DNA of 64,000 bases from Streptomyces catenulae. Its GTDB lineage: Bacteria > Actinomycetota > Actinomycetes > Streptomycetales > Streptomycetaceae. Where the stretch lies: positions 1 to 64,000 of the forward strand of contig NZ_JODY01000002.1 in NCBI RefSeq assembly GCF_000718015.1. Reading direction: 5' to 3'. Position 1 is the first letter of the stretch; every line of letters starts with the position of its first letter. The position numbers were made by a program, and so were the translations under genes. Below the pieces are notes generated by a model that worked only from the letters and a program-made list of their open reading frames with translations, ran no database searches and was not told the origin of the DNA. This document shows, one piece after another, positions 1-8,079 of this stretch.

Positions 1-80
1 TCCCCGCCCGGAGTGCCCCGGCCCCCTCCCCCGGCCGGGGCACCCCGCCGCTCCGCCCACCCCCCTCACCAGGAGTTGTC

Positions 81-1304
81 ATGCCTTCCGCCCCCGATCC
101 GTCCCGGCACGGCGCCGGGGACACCGGTCGCCCGGTGGTCTTCCGCGACGTCCGGCCCTTCGGGGCGGCCCGTCCGGTGGACCTCACCGTCGTCGACGGT
201 CTGATCAGCGACCGGGCGGCGCCCGCCGACGCCGAGGTGGTCGAGGGCGGCGGGCGGATCGCGCTGCCCACCCTGGTCGACGCGCACATCCACCCCGACA
301 AGACGACCTGGGGCGGCCCCTGGGAGTCGCGGCGGGCGGCGCACTCCATCGAGGAGTTCGCGGCACAGGACGCCGAGCTCTTCCGCCGTCAGCGCCGGTC
401 CGTCGGTGAGCGGGCGTACGGGCTGATGGCGCACGCCGTCACCCGCGGCACCCGGGCGATGCGGGCGCACGCCGATGTCGCCCCGGCGTACGGGACGGCC
501 GGTGTGGAGGGCCTGGCGCAGGCCCGCGAGCGGCTGCGGCACGCCCTGGACGTGCAGATCGTGGCCTTTCCGCAGCACGGCGTGGTCCGCGCCCCCGGCA
601 CCGCGAGGCTGCTGACGGACGCGGCGCGCGACGGCGCCGTGGATCTCATCGGCGGGATCGACCCGGCCGGTTTCGACGGGGCGCCGGAGGCCCAGCTCGA
701 CCTGGTCTTCGACCTGGCGGACCGGTACGGCGTCGGGCTCGACCTCCATCTGCACGAGCGCGGCGCGCAGGGCCTGACGTCGCTGCGCCGCATCCTGGAC
801 CGCACCCGGGCGCTGGCGCTGCACGGCCGGGTGACGGTCAGCCATGTCTTCTGTCTGGCGGACCTGCCCGAAGCGGAGCTGGCGGCGGTCGCCGCGGACC
901 TGCGCGAGCTGGACATCGCGCTGACCACCGTGGCCCCCAGCGGCTCCCTCGTCCTGCCGATCGCCGCACTGACCGGGCACGGCGTCCGCGTCGGTCTCGG
1001 CTCGGACGGCGTCCGCGACTCCTGGAGCCCCTTCGGCGACGCCGACATGCTGCACCGCGCGCACCAGCTGGGCCGGGTCCGTGACGACCGCCTGGACGCG
1101 GAGTTGACGGCCTGTTACCTGACCGGGGCGCACGGCGGCGCCGAGGTGCTGGGGCTGCCCCGCGCCGACCTCTCCCCCGGCTCACCCGCCGACTTCCTGC
1201 TGGTGCGCGGCGAGTGCGTACCGCAGATCGTGGTGGACCTGCCGCCGCGCGACCTCGTCGTCCGCGGCGGCCGGATCGTCGCCCGGGACGGCGCCCTCGT
1301 CTGA
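81..1304 (+). CDS. Cytosine-deaminase-like amidohydrolase (first paralogue)
   Basis: A 407-residue metal-dependent hydrolase of the amidohydrolase superfamily, closest in pattern to cytosine deaminase (CodA) and N-isopropylammelide hydrolase (AtzC). These enzymes hydrolytically remove an amino group from a nitrogen heterocycle. Visible metal and catalytic residues: H69 and H71 in DAHIHPDK, H223 and E226 in HLHE, H255 in TVSHVF, and D309 in GSDGVRDSW; the stretch VQIVAFPQHG is also typical of CodA. There is no signal peptide, so the enzyme should be cytoplasmic. ATG 81 follows AGGAG (71-75) at good spacing. The MFS transporter gene begins 40 bp downstream and is probably co-transcribed. A paralogue lies at 6790-8034 beyond the cyanase operon. 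The exact substrate cannot be read from the sequence. Confidence 0.85.
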   Translation: MPSAPDPSRHGAGDTGRPVVFRDVRPFGAARPVDLTVVDGLISDRAAPADAEVVEGGGRIALPTLVDAHIHPDKTTWGGPWESRRAAHSIEEFAAQDAELFRRQRRSVGERAYGLMAHAVTRGTRAMRAHADVAPAYGTAGVEGLAQARERLRHALDVQIVAFPQHGVVRAPGTARLLTDAARDGAVDLIGGIDPAGFDGAPEAQLDLVFDLADRYGVGLDLHLHERGAQGLTSLRRILDRTRALALHGRVTVSHVFCLADLPEAELAAVAADLRELDIALTTVAPSGSLVLPIAALTGHGVRVGLGSDGVRDSWSPFGDADMLHRAHQLGRVRDDRLDAELTACYLTGAHGGAEVLGLPRADLSPGSPADFLLVRGECVPQIVVDLPPRDLVVRGGRIVARDGALV

Positions 1305-1344
1305 TCCGTCCGCCGTCCGCCCACCCCTTTGACCCGAGAAGGCC

Positions 1345-2796
1345 ATGACCACCCGCCCGACGTCCCCCCTGCCCGCCGAACCGTCCGCCCCGCATCCGCG
1401 GCGCTGGTGGGCACTGTGTGTGCTCGGCTTCGCCCAGCTGATGATCCTGCTGGACAGCACCATCGTGACCGTGGCGATGCCCTCGCTCCAGAGCGAGCTG
1501 CACATGGCCGACGGCGACCGCCCCTGGGTGGTCACCTCCTACACCGTCGCCTTCGGCGGGCTCCTGCTGCTCGCCGGGCGGATCGCCGATCACGCGGGTC
1601 GGGGGCGGGTGTTCGTCGCCGGGCTGATCGGCTTCGCCGTCGCCTCCGCCGCGGCGGGCGCCGCCCCCACCGCGCAGGCGCTCTTCGCCGCCCGGGCGGT
1701 GCAGGGCGCGTTCGCCGCGCTGCTCGCCGCGTCCGCGCTCGCGCTGGTGGCCACCACCTTCCCCGACCCGGTGGAGCGCCGCCGGGCCATCGCCGTCTTC
1801 GGGGCGCTCGGCGGTGCGGGCGCCTCGCTGGGCGTCGTCCTCGGCGGGGTGCTCACCCAGTGGTACGGCTGGCGCTGGTGTCTGCTGGTCAATGTGCCGA
1901 TCGCGCTGGCGGCGCTGCTCGGCACGGTGTGGATGCCGCGCGACCGCTCCCCGCGGGCGGCGGGCCGGATCGATGTGGCCGGTGCGGTGCTGGGCTGCGG
2001 CGGGCTGACGGCGCTGGTGTTCGGCTGCAGCCGGGCGGAGGCGGCCGGGTGGACGTCGCCGTCGGTGCTGGGTGCGCTGGGCGGCGGCGCGGCGCTGCTG
2101 CTGGCGTTCGCCCGGTGGCAGACGCGCGCGGCGCTGCCGCTGCTGCCGCCGACGCTGGTCCGCGACCGTGGCCGCTCCTCGGCGCTGCTGGCGGGCGGTG
2201 CGCTGATGATGGCCCAGCTGTCGGTGTCGCTGTTCCTCACCTACTACCTCCAGACGGTGCTGGGCTGGTCCGCCCTCGCCGCCGGGCTGGGGTTCCTGCC
2301 GATCAGCCTGGTGACGACGGCGACCGCGACCCAGCTCGGCACCCGGCTGCTGCCCCGGCTGGGCGCCCGGGTGATGATGACCGCCGGGCTCTCGCTGGCC
2401 GCCTGCGGGCTGTTCCAGCTGACCCTGCTGGGTCCGGACTCCTCGTACGCGGCGCAGGTCCTCCCGGCGCTCGCGACCTTCAGTGTCGGTCTGGGCGGCA
2501 GCTTCCTCGCGATCATGAACGGCGCCACCACCGGCGTCCCGCCCCAGGACTCCGGTATCGCGTCGGCGACCGTCAACTCCGTGCAACAGGTGGGGGGTTC
2601 GATCGGCTCCGCGGTCTTCAACACCGTCGCGGCGAGCACCGCCGCCGCCTTCCCCGGCACGGCACGCGCGGCCACCCTGCACGGCTTCACCACCGCCGTC
2701 TGGTACCCGCTGACGGTGCTGCTGCTCGCCGCGGCGGCGACCGCGACGCTGGGCCGGGCGCCGGGGCGGGCCACCGCGGCGGAGGGGACGGCGTGA
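1345..2796 (+). CDS. MFS drug/solute transporter, DHA2 (EmrB/QacA) type
   Basis: A 483-residue integral membrane protein with about 14 predicted helices, the layout of the DHA2 branch of the major facilitator superfamily (proton-coupled exporters). The first helix carries LDSTIVTVAMPSLQ, the usual DHA2 motif D1, and ADHAGRGRVFVAG matches the motif A loop between helices 2 and 3. ATG 1345 is preceded by GAGAAGG, and the gene starts 40 bp after the amidohydrolase, so the two probably form an operon. The transporter may move the substrate or product of that enzyme, or a toxic analogue; this is inferred from position only. An inverted repeat follows the stop codon. Confidence 0.88.
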   Translation: MTTRPTSPLPAEPSAPHPRRWWALCVLGFAQLMILLDSTIVTVAMPSLQSELHMADGDRPWVVTSYTVAFGGLLLLAGRIADHAGRGRVFVAGLIGFAVASAAAGAAPTAQALFAARAVQGAFAALLAASALALVATTFPDPVERRRAIAVFGALGGAGASLGVVLGGVLTQWYGWRWCLLVNVPIALAALLGTVWMPRDRSPRAAGRIDVAGAVLGCGGLTALVFGCSRAEAAGWTSPSVLGALGGGAALLLAFARWQTRAALPLLPPTLVRDRGRSSALLAGGALMMAQLSVSLFLTYYLQTVLGWSALAAGLGFLPISLVTTATATQLGTRLLPRLGARVMMTAGLSLAACGLFQLTLLGPDSSYAAQVLPALATFSVGLGGSFLAIMNGATTGVPPQDSGIASATVNSVQQVGGSIGSAVFNTVAASTAAAFPGTARAATLHGFTTAVWYPLTVLLLAAAATATLGRAPGRATAAEGTA

Positions 2797-2805
2797 GCCC
2801 GGCCG

Positions 2806-2831
2806 GTGCCGTCAATCCCGATTGACGGCAC
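2806..2831. promoter_or_regulatory. Inverted repeat overlapping a candidate promoter of the VOC gene
   Basis: Two perfect 11-nt arms (2806-2816 and 2821-2831) flank the loop CCCG, just after the MFS stop codon. The right arm contains TTGACG (2822-2827), which with an 18-nt spacer precedes TACCGT (2846-2851), so the element may be an operator on the promoter of the downstream VOC gene. It could equally be the terminator of the MFS gene, although no T-run follows. Confidence 0.4.
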
Positions 2832-2926
2832 GGTCCGGGAGTGGTTACCGTCCCGGGCGGCATCGCGTGTCGGTCACCGTCCGGGTGAGGCATGGAGGTG
2901 CCGGGACATGCCTTCGGAGGCATTCC

Positions 2927-3331
2927 ATGTCGGTCGAGTTGAATCACACCATCGTCCACGCCCGGGACAACCGGGCCTCCGCGGAGTTCTTCGCGGAACT
3001 GCTGGGGCTGGAGATCACCACGGAGTGGGGGCCGTTCGTCGCGGTCGCGCTGGGCAACGGCGTCACCCTGGACTTCGCCACCGTCCCCGGCGGCGACATC
3101 ACCCCGCAGCACTACGCCTTCCTCGTCTCCGAGGAGGTCTTCGACGCGGCGTACGCGAAGATCGTGCACCGCGGCATCCCCCACCAGGCCGATCCGCACG
3201 GTGAGCGCCCCGGGGAGATCAACCACCACGACGGCGGGCGCGGCGTCTACTTCCCCGACCCGGCGGGCCACTTCCTGGAGCTGCTGACCGTGCCGTACGG
3301 CGGCTGGCCCGCCGAGGCGCCGGGAAATTAG
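2927..3331 (+). CDS. VOC-superfamily (glyoxalase/bleomycin-resistance fold) protein
   Basis: A 134-residue protein of the vicinal oxygen chelate fold, with two beta-alpha-beta-beta-beta modules. The first begins at LNHTIVHARDN and the second ends with GVYFPDPAGHFLELLT, which carries the glutamate usual for metal binding. Family members act as glyoxalases, ring-cleavage dioxygenases or antibiotic-binding proteins; the substrate is not evident here. ATG 2927 was chosen because CGGAGG (2915-2920) lies just upstream and the first beta-strand starts right after it; a longer reading frame to 2822 gives an unstructured arginine-rich extension. Confidence 0.82.
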   Translation: MSVELNHTIVHARDNRASAEFFAELLGLEITTEWGPFVAVALGNGVTLDFATVPGGDITPQHYAFLVSEEVFDAAYAKIVHRGIPHQADPHGERPGEINHHDGGRGVYFPDPAGHFLELLTVPYGGWPAEAPGN

Positions 3332-3360
3332 GTGGCGGCCCGGTCAACCCCGGCGCCACC

Positions 3361-3930
3361 ATGCCCCGTATGAGCGACGAACCCGCGCGATGGACCCAGG
3401 CGACCGTCCACCCCGACATGTGGACGGATCCGGACAACGACCCCCGCGAGAACACCGGGCCGAGCCCGGACGGTGAACTCGCCACGCTCCAGGACTTCCT
3501 GACGGGGTACCGGCTCACCCTGCGGATGAAGTGCGAGGGGCTGGACGCGGAGCAGCTGGCACGGCGTTCGGTGCCGCCGTCGACGATGTCGCTGCTCGGT
3601 CTGGTACGCCATCTGGCCGAGACGGAGCGGGACTGGCGCGGCTGGATCGGCGACGAGCCCGCACCGGCGAAGCTGTACGGCGCCCGGGACGCGGACTTCG
3701 ACGGCGCGGTCGGCGAGGAGTCCCAGGTGGTGGCCGCCTTCCGCGATCTGGAGCGCGAGCAGGAGGAGACCGACGCCGCGCTGGCCGCGCATCCGGATCT
3801 CGGTGAGCGGGTCGGCAAGAACAAGATCGCGATCCGGGAGCTGCTGGTCCACCGGATCGAGGAGTACGCCCGCCACTGCGGCCACGCGGATCTGCTGCGC
3901 GAGCGCGTCGACGGGCGGGTGGGCCAGTAG
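3361..3930 (+). CDS. DinB-superfamily protein (DUF664 type)
   Basis: A 189-residue protein with the four-helix DinB/DUF664 fold common in actinobacteria, where many members are mycothiol-dependent or of unknown function. The core runs from TLQDFLTGYRLTLRMKCEGL through MSLLGLVRHLAETERDWRGW to HRIEEYARHCGHADLLRE. The last segment holds the conserved HxxEEYARHxGHADLLRE signature of DUF664, and its histidines, together with the one in LVRHLAE, are candidate metal ligands. The start could be ATG 3361 or ATG 3370; neither has a clear Shine-Dalgarno sequence. The gene runs toward the deaminase on the opposite strand and is separated from it by a strong hairpin. Confidence 0.82.
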   Translation: MPRMSDEPARWTQATVHPDMWTDPDNDPRENTGPSPDGELATLQDFLTGYRLTLRMKCEGLDAEQLARRSVPPSTMSLLGLVRHLAETERDWRGWIGDEPAPAKLYGARDADFDGAVGEESQVVAAFRDLEREQEETDAALAAHPDLGERVGKNKIAIRELLVHRIEEYARHCGHADLLRERVDGRVGQ

Positions 3931-3953
3931 CGGGGCCCGCCCGGGCACCGCGT

Positions 3954-3988
3954 GAGGGCCGCACCCCGGATGACGGGGTGCGGCCCTC
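3954..3988. terminator. Bidirectional terminator between convergent genes
   Basis: A perfect 14-bp stem (3954-3967 with 3975-3988) with a 7-nt loop sits between the DinB-type gene and the convergent deaminase gene. It has no long T-run, which is usual in this type of genome. Confidence 0.75.
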
Positions 3989-4004
3989 GGCGTGTGGTGC
4001 GCGG

Positions 4005-4502
4005 TCAGGCGGTGGGGGCGCCGGAGACGCGGCGCTCGCCGCCGTTCCGCTCCTGCCAGCGGCGGTAGACGTCGACGGCGTCCTCCCGCGGCTGGTACGT
4101 CATCGGCATCCGGCGCTCCTGCCAGGGTGCGGCGATCTCGTCGTAGAAGGTGTTCAGCTCGAAGTACTTGCGGTCGTCCACGTAGTGCGGCTCGTAGGCG
4201 TCGCGGGTGGTGAGGAAGACGACCTCGTCCGGGGAGCAGTAGTACAGCGAGCCCAGGCACATGGGGCACGGGTGCGCCAGGACGTAGATGGTGGCGCCGG
4301 TCAGGTGCTCGGTGCCGAACTTGGTGCAGGCGTCGCGGATGGCGAGGATCTCGGCGTGCGCGGTCGGGTCCGAGGTCTGGGCGACCAGGTTGGGGCTCTC
4401 CGCCAGGATCTCGCCGTCCTTGACGATGACGGTGGCGAAGGGGCGGCCGCCCTCCTCGACGTTGCGGCGGGCGATGTCGATGGTGCGTTGTGCGAAGTCC
4501 AC
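4005..4502 (-). CDS. Nucleoside/nucleobase deaminase (CMP/dCMP deaminase fold)
   Basis: A 165-residue zinc-dependent deaminase of the cytidine deaminase fold. Zinc and catalytic residues are H49 and E51 in TAHAEILAIRDA and C79 and C82 in HPCPMCLGSLYY. This pattern is shared by guanine deaminase (GuaD), TadA-like and related nucleobase deaminases. The body is slightly longer than TadA and close to GuaD size, so hydrolytic deamination of guanine or a related base is the best guess. GTG 4502 was selected: GGAGG lies a few bases upstream, and the longer frame to 4619 would overlap cynS. It is the last gene of the cynT-cynS operon, 31 bp after cynS, which suggests that base catabolism and cyanate disposal are linked. 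Confidence 0.82.
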   Translation of the reverse strand: MDFAQRTIDIARRNVEEGGRPFATVIVKDGEILAESPNLVAQTSDPTAHAEILAIRDACTKFGTEHLTGATIYVLAHPCPMCLGSLYYCSPDEVVFLTTRDAYEPHYVDDRKYFELNTFYDEIAAPWQERRMPMTYQPREDAVDVYRRWQERNGGERRVSGAPTA

Positions 4503-4533
4503 GGTTCCTCCGGGGAGTTGGCGGGAGGGGTGA

Positions 4534-5004
4534 TCAGAAGGGCTTGGTCGGCAGGTACTTGCCGTCGAGGGTGATGACGGCGCGCTCGCCGCCCTCGGGG
4601 TCGGCGACCTTCTGCACATCGAGCTTGAAGTTGATCGCGGAGATGATGCCGTCGCCGAACTGCTCGTGGACCAGGGCCTTCAGGGTGGTGCCGTAGACCT
4701 GGAGCATCTCGTAGAAGCGGTAGATCGTCGGGTCGGTGGGGATGCCGCCGGGGATCGAGCCGCGGGTGGGGATGGTCTGCAGCAGCAGGGCCGCGTCGTC
4801 GTCCAGGTCCAGCAGCTCCGCCACCGCCTTGGCGGACTTCTCCGGCAGGGCGTGCTGGCCGAGGACAGCGGCGGTGGTGAAGGCGGCGGACAGCCCGGCG
4901 GCGTCCGCGATCTCCTGCCAGGTCAGGTCCTTACGGGTCTTGGACTCGACGGCGACGATCGAGAGGGCCTGGCGGGCGGCGGGGTCGAACTGGGCGTGTG
5001 CCAT
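4534..5004 (-). CDS. cynS: Cyanate hydratase (cyanase)
   Basis: A 156-residue cyanase, the exact length of the E. coli enzyme. It converts cyanate and bicarbonate to ammonia and two CO2 (via carbamate) as a cytoplasmic decamer. The catalytic triad is present at the canonical positions: R96 and E99 in [11 protein letters not shown] and S122 in [10 protein letters not shown]. The N-terminal helical domain (1-80) is the lambda-repressor-like dimerisation domain. ATG 5004 was chosen over an upstream in-frame ATG (5037) because it gives the canonical length and has AAAGGA upstream. The carbonic anhydrase gene precedes it, as in cynTS operons, and replaces the bicarbonate consumed by the reaction. 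Confidence 0.95.
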   Translation of the reverse strand: MAHAQFDPAARQALSIVAVESKTRKDLTWQEIADAAGLSAAFTTAAVLGQHALPEKSAKAVAELLDLDDDAALLLQTIPTRGSIPGGIPTDPTIYRFYEMLQVYGTTLKALVHEQFGDGIISAINFKLDVQKVADPEGGERAVITLDGKYLPTKPF

Positions 5005-5024
5005 GGGGGTGTTCCTTTCGGGAG

Positions 5025-5051
5025 GTGCCGGACGCACGGTGCGTGCGGCAC
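5025..5051 (-). repeat. Intercistronic inverted repeat between cynT and cynS
   Basis: Two 13-nt arms (5025-5037 and 5039-5051) with a single mismatched pair surround one central base. The element lies in the 76-bp gap between the carbonic anhydrase and cyanase genes, upstream of the cynS ribosome-binding site. It could tune the relative expression of the two genes by attenuation or RNA processing, or be a protein-binding site. Confidence 0.5.
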
Positions 5052-5080
5052 GGTACGGGGGCGGCGGGCGGCAGGGCCGG

Positions 5081-5674
5081 TCAGACGCCGGCGCGGTCGA
5101 GGGTTTCGAGCCGGTCGACGGAGCCGGAGGCGATGTCGAAGACCCAGCCGTGCAGCGTCAGACGCCGTTCGGCGAGGGCTTGCGCCACCGAGGGGTGGGT
5201 GGCGAGGTTCCGCAGCTGGGCGGAGACGTTGGCCCACACCAGGGCGCCCACGTCGGTGGGGCCTTCCGGGGTGGCGGCGCGGGCGACGGAGGCGTCCGCG
5301 TGGCGCAGCCAGGTGGCGAGTTGGGGTGCGTCGCCGAGGTCGTGTCCCTCGGCGAGTGCCGTCATGGCGCCGCAGCCGGAGTGGCCGCAGACGATGACGT
5401 CGGTGACGCCGAGCACGCGGACGGCGAACTCGATGCTGGCGACGGTGCCGTCGGCGGTCGGGCTGTGGGCGGGGACGAGGTTGCCCGCGGTGCGGATGAC
5501 GAACAGTTCCCCGGGCTCGCTCTGGGTGATCAGCTCGGGCACCACCCGGGCGTCGGAGCATCCGATGAACAGGGTGGTGGGCCGGTGTTCGGTGGCCAGC
5601 CGGGCGAAGAGCCCGGCCTTCGCCGGGAAGACGTCCCGGCGGAAGTTGGCGACACCGTCCATGAGGTCGGGCAT
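5081..5674 (-). CDS. cynT: Beta-class carbonic anhydrase of a cyn operon
   Basis: A 197-residue beta-carbonic anhydrase that interconverts CO2 and bicarbonate. The zinc ligands C39 (GCSDARV), H98 and C101 (CGHSGCGAM) and the D41/R43 dyad are all present. In cyn operons this enzyme prevents loss of the CO2 made by cyanase and keeps bicarbonate available. ATG 5674 follows AGGGAG; an in-frame upstream ATG at 5731 adds a basic, non-conserved stretch. The gene is first in the minus-strand operon cynT-cynS-deaminase. A 21-nt near-perfect palindrome lies about 100 bp upstream. Confidence 0.92.
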   Translation of the reverse strand: MPDLMDGVANFRRDVFPAKAGLFARLATEHRPTTLFIGCSDARVVPELITQSEPGELFVIRTAGNLVPAHSPTADGTVASIEFAVRVLGVTDVIVCGHSGCGAMTALAEGHDLGDAPQLATWLRHADASVARAATPEGPTDVGALVWANVSAQLRNLATHPSVAQALAERRLTLHGWVFDIASGSVDRLETLDRAGV

Positions 5675-5771
5675 GGTCACTCCCTTCAGTGGCTGCCGAC
5701 CCCTGCCGGGCCGACGGGTTCCACCATGCACGAGCTGGCCCTATAGCGTCCAAGACGCAGTGGAGATGATT

Positions 5772-5792
5772 GCTATTGGTGTCACCTATAGC
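5772..5792. promoter_or_regulatory. Candidate GntR/FCD operator upstream of the cyn operon
   Basis: The 21-nt sequence centred at 5782 is a near-perfect palindrome with a GGTG-T-CACC core and only one mismatched pair (5777/5787). It fits the TnGT...ACnA pattern of GntR regulators with an FCD domain. Such a regulator is encoded immediately next to it (5844-6563). The site lies between that gene and the cynT start, in a relatively AT-rich stretch. Confidence 0.5.
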
Positions 5793-5843
5793 TGTGGCTG
5801 TGGCTCCGCGCAGCTCCGCCGGAGGGGGCGGACGCCCGGCCCG

Positions 5844-6563
5844 TCAGGCGGTGCCGGACTCCGGGGCGAGGGCGTCCTCGGCGATCCGGGCGGCGAGGCA
5901 GCGGAGCGTGGCCTCGCGGGTGCCGACGACATGGGCGCGGGCCCGCTCCTCGGCCCGGTGCGCGTCGCCCGCGCGGATCGCCTCGTACAGCCGCTCGTGC
6001 TCCCCGCACATCGGGTCGCCGTCGTTCAGCTCGGAGGTGAGCCGGAAGAGGCGGCGCAGACGGGAGTCGAGGGGCGCCATCAGATCGCGGAGCAGCGGGT
6101 TGCCGGAGGCGTCCACGACGAGTTGGTGGAAGTCGGCGTTACGGGCCACGGCCTCCCGCAGCCGACCCGCCTCGGACGCCTTCCGGCTGCGCGTCAACAG
6201 GCTTGCCATGGAGCGGAGTTGGGCGGGGGTGGCGCGGCGGGCGGCGAGACCGGCGGCGAGGCCCTCCAGCTTCTCGCGGACGTCGAAGAGGTGCTCGGCG
6301 TCCTCGGTGCCGAAGTCCGCGACGACGGCACCGCGCCGCGCCTGCACCAGCAGGAACCCTTCCGACTCCAGGCGCTGCATCGCCTCGCGCAGCGGGATCC
6401 GGGAGACGCCGAACTCCTCGGCCAGCTCCCGCTCCACCAGGCGCCGTCCCGCCGGGTACTCCCCCTCGATGATCCGCTCGCGCAGCTCCTCGTGGACCCG
6501 GTCGCGCAGGGACCGGTGGGTGTCGCCTATCGGGGTGCGGCGGTCCGGGCGGCGGGTGGTCAT
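5844..6563 (-). CDS. GntR-family regulator, FadR/FCD subfamily
   Basis: A 239-residue transcription factor. The N-terminal winged helix (about 15-85) contains LREAMQRLESEGFLL and FGVSRIPLREA, typical of GntR DNA-binding domains. The C-terminal all-helical FCD domain (about 90-225) binds a small carboxylate or similar ligand; the histidines in NADFHQLVV, GEHERLYEAI and RAHVVGTRE are plausible metal ligands. It lies between the cyn operon, transcribed in the same direction, and the divergent second amidohydrolase gene. Operator-like palindromes at 5772-5792 and 6685-6694 suggest that it controls both. A second FCD regulator is encoded at 9060-9710. Confidence 0.9.
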   Translation of the reverse strand: MTTRRPDRRTPIGDTHRSLRDRVHEELRERIIEGEYPAGRRLVERELAEEFGVSRIPLREAMQRLESEGFLLVQARRGAVVADFGTEDAEHLFDVREKLEGLAAGLAARRATPAQLRSMASLLTRSRKASEAGRLREAVARNADFHQLVVDASGNPLLRDLMAPLDSRLRRLFRLTSELNDGDPMCGEHERLYEAIRAGDAHRAEERARAHVVGTREATLRCLAARIAEDALAPESGTA

Positions 6564-6672
6564 GGCGTCAGCTCCAGGTACGGGCGGACAGGGGCGGCGG
6601 GGCCCCTGGCACTTCGATCATCGCAGACCGGGGCGGGCGGGAGAAGCCGCGGAGATCCGCCCGCCGGGCCCG

Positions 6673-6702
6673 TTGCCCGGTATTCGGTATACCAGTTAGC
6701 GT
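6673..6702 (+). promoter_or_regulatory. Candidate promoter with GntR-type operator in the spacer
   Basis: TTGCCC (6673-6678) and TAGCGT (6697-6702) are separated by 18 nt. The spacer holds the perfect palindrome GGTATACC (6686-6693), whose form matches operators of FCD-type GntR repressors such as UxuR/ExuR relatives. The element is between the divergent GntR gene and the amidohydrolase at 6790, so repressor binding would block this promoter directly. Confidence 0.5.
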
Positions 6703-6789
6703 GGCTCTGCCCGTCGCCCGCCGACGCTCCGTGCCGCATCCGGCCGCCGGTGGCGTACGACGGCATGCCGCGAACAGCTGGAGGACCCC

Positions 6790-8034
6790 GTGTCGCACCC
6801 CGTCGACGCCCCGCCGATCCCGTCCGTACCCACCGCGCTGCGGAATGTGACCCTGCCCGACGGCCACCGCGCCGATGTCGCCCTGCGCGACGGCCGGATC
6901 GCCGCCGTCACCGGGCACCGCGCGGACGCCGCCCCCGACGGCGCGGCGGTCGACCTGGGTGGCGCGCTGCTGCTGCCCGCCCTCGTCGACGGCCACGCCC
7001 ATCTGGACAAGACGCTGCTCGGCGCCGCCTGGCAGCCGCACCGGGCCACCGCCACGCTCCAGGAGCAGATCGCGAACGAGCGGGAGCTGCGCGCCACCGT
7101 CGGTGTGCCGGTCGCCGACCGGGCCACCGCGCTCGCCGAGCGGATGATCTCCCTCGGTACCGGCCATGTCCGCTCCCACGTCGACGTCGACCCGGACGTC
7201 CGGCTGGACGGGCTGCACGCGCTCCTCGGCGTCCGCGAGGCGTTCCGCGACCGGCTCTCCGTCCAGCTCGTGGCGTTCCCGCAGAGCGGGGTGGTCAGCT
7301 CGCTGGGCGTCGCCGATCTGCTGGACGCCGCGCTCGCCGAGGGCGCCGAGCTGATCGGCGGGCTCGACCCCGCCGGGTTCGACGGCGACGTGGACGGTCA
7401 GCTCGACATCGTCTTCCGGCTCGCCGAGCGGCACGGCGCGGGCATCGACATCCACCTCCACGACGGCGGCGAGAGCGGCACCGCGCAGCTGCGGGCCGTC
7501 GCCGAGCGGACCGCCGCCCTCGGGCTCGGCGGCACCGTCACCGTCAGCCACGCCTACGCCCTCGGCCAGGTGGAAGGGCCCGAACTGGACCGCACCGCCG
7601 CCGCGTTGGGCGCCGCCGGGGTCTCGATCATGACGAACGGCCCGCGCACCACCATGCCGCCGGTGCTGCGCCTGCGCGACCACGGCGTCCGGGTCTTCGC
7701 CGGGTCGGACAACATCCGCGACTCGTGGTGGCCCTACGGCACCGCCGACATGCTCGAACGCGCCACGATCATCGGCCTCCAGGGCGGTCTGATGACCGAC
7801 GAGGAGCTGCACACCGCCGCCTCGCTGGTCACCGGCGAAGCCGCCGCGGCGCTCGGGCTGACCGGCTACGGGCTCGCCCCCGGGGACCGCGCCGATCTCG
7901 TGGCCGTCGCCGCCGGTGGGGTCCCCGAGGCGGTCGCCGCCCACCCCGAGCGGCTGCTCGTCCTGCACAGCGGGCGGGTCGTCGGGCCCACGCCGAGCGG
8001 CGCGTATCCGCGGTTCACACCGCCGTCCGTGTGA
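6790..8034 (+). CDS. Cytosine-deaminase-like amidohydrolase (second paralogue)
   Basis: A 414-residue paralogue of the enzyme at 81-1304, with the same cytosine deaminase/AtzC-like layout. Residues: H69 and H71 in DGHAHLDK, H222 in IHLHDGG, H254 in TVSHAYAL and D307 in GSDNIRDSWWP; VQLVAFPQSG is also shared. Where the first paralogue and CodA have glutamate (HLHE), this protein has D225, an unusual replacement at the proton-shuttle position. GTG 6790 follows GGAGG (6780-6784). It is divergent from the GntR/FCD regulator and has an operator-like palindrome in its promoter. It probably acts on a related heterocycle, but the substrate is not known. Confidence 0.85.
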   Translation: MSHPVDAPPIPSVPTALRNVTLPDGHRADVALRDGRIAAVTGHRADAAPDGAAVDLGGALLLPALVDGHAHLDKTLLGAAWQPHRATATLQEQIANERELRATVGVPVADRATALAERMISLGTGHVRSHVDVDPDVRLDGLHALLGVREAFRDRLSVQLVAFPQSGVVSSLGVADLLDAALAEGAELIGGLDPAGFDGDVDGQLDIVFRLAERHGAGIDIHLHDGGESGTAQLRAVAERTAALGLGGTVTVSHAYALGQVEGPELDRTAAALGAAGVSIMTNGPRTTMPPVLRLRDHGVRVFAGSDNIRDSWWPYGTADMLERATIIGLQGGLMTDEELHTAASLVTGEAAAALGLTGYGLAPGDRADLVAVAAGGVPEAVAAHPERLLVLHSGRVVGPTPSGAYPRFTPPSV

Positions 8035-8079
8035 GGCGGCGGTCCGCGGGCCGGTGCGGGCGCCCGGCGCCCCGCTGCC

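Noticed and set aside
4503..4619. Longer start for the deaminase gene
   Set aside because: It overlaps cynS and encodes Ser/Pro-rich non-conserved sequence; GTG 4502 has a good GGAGG site.
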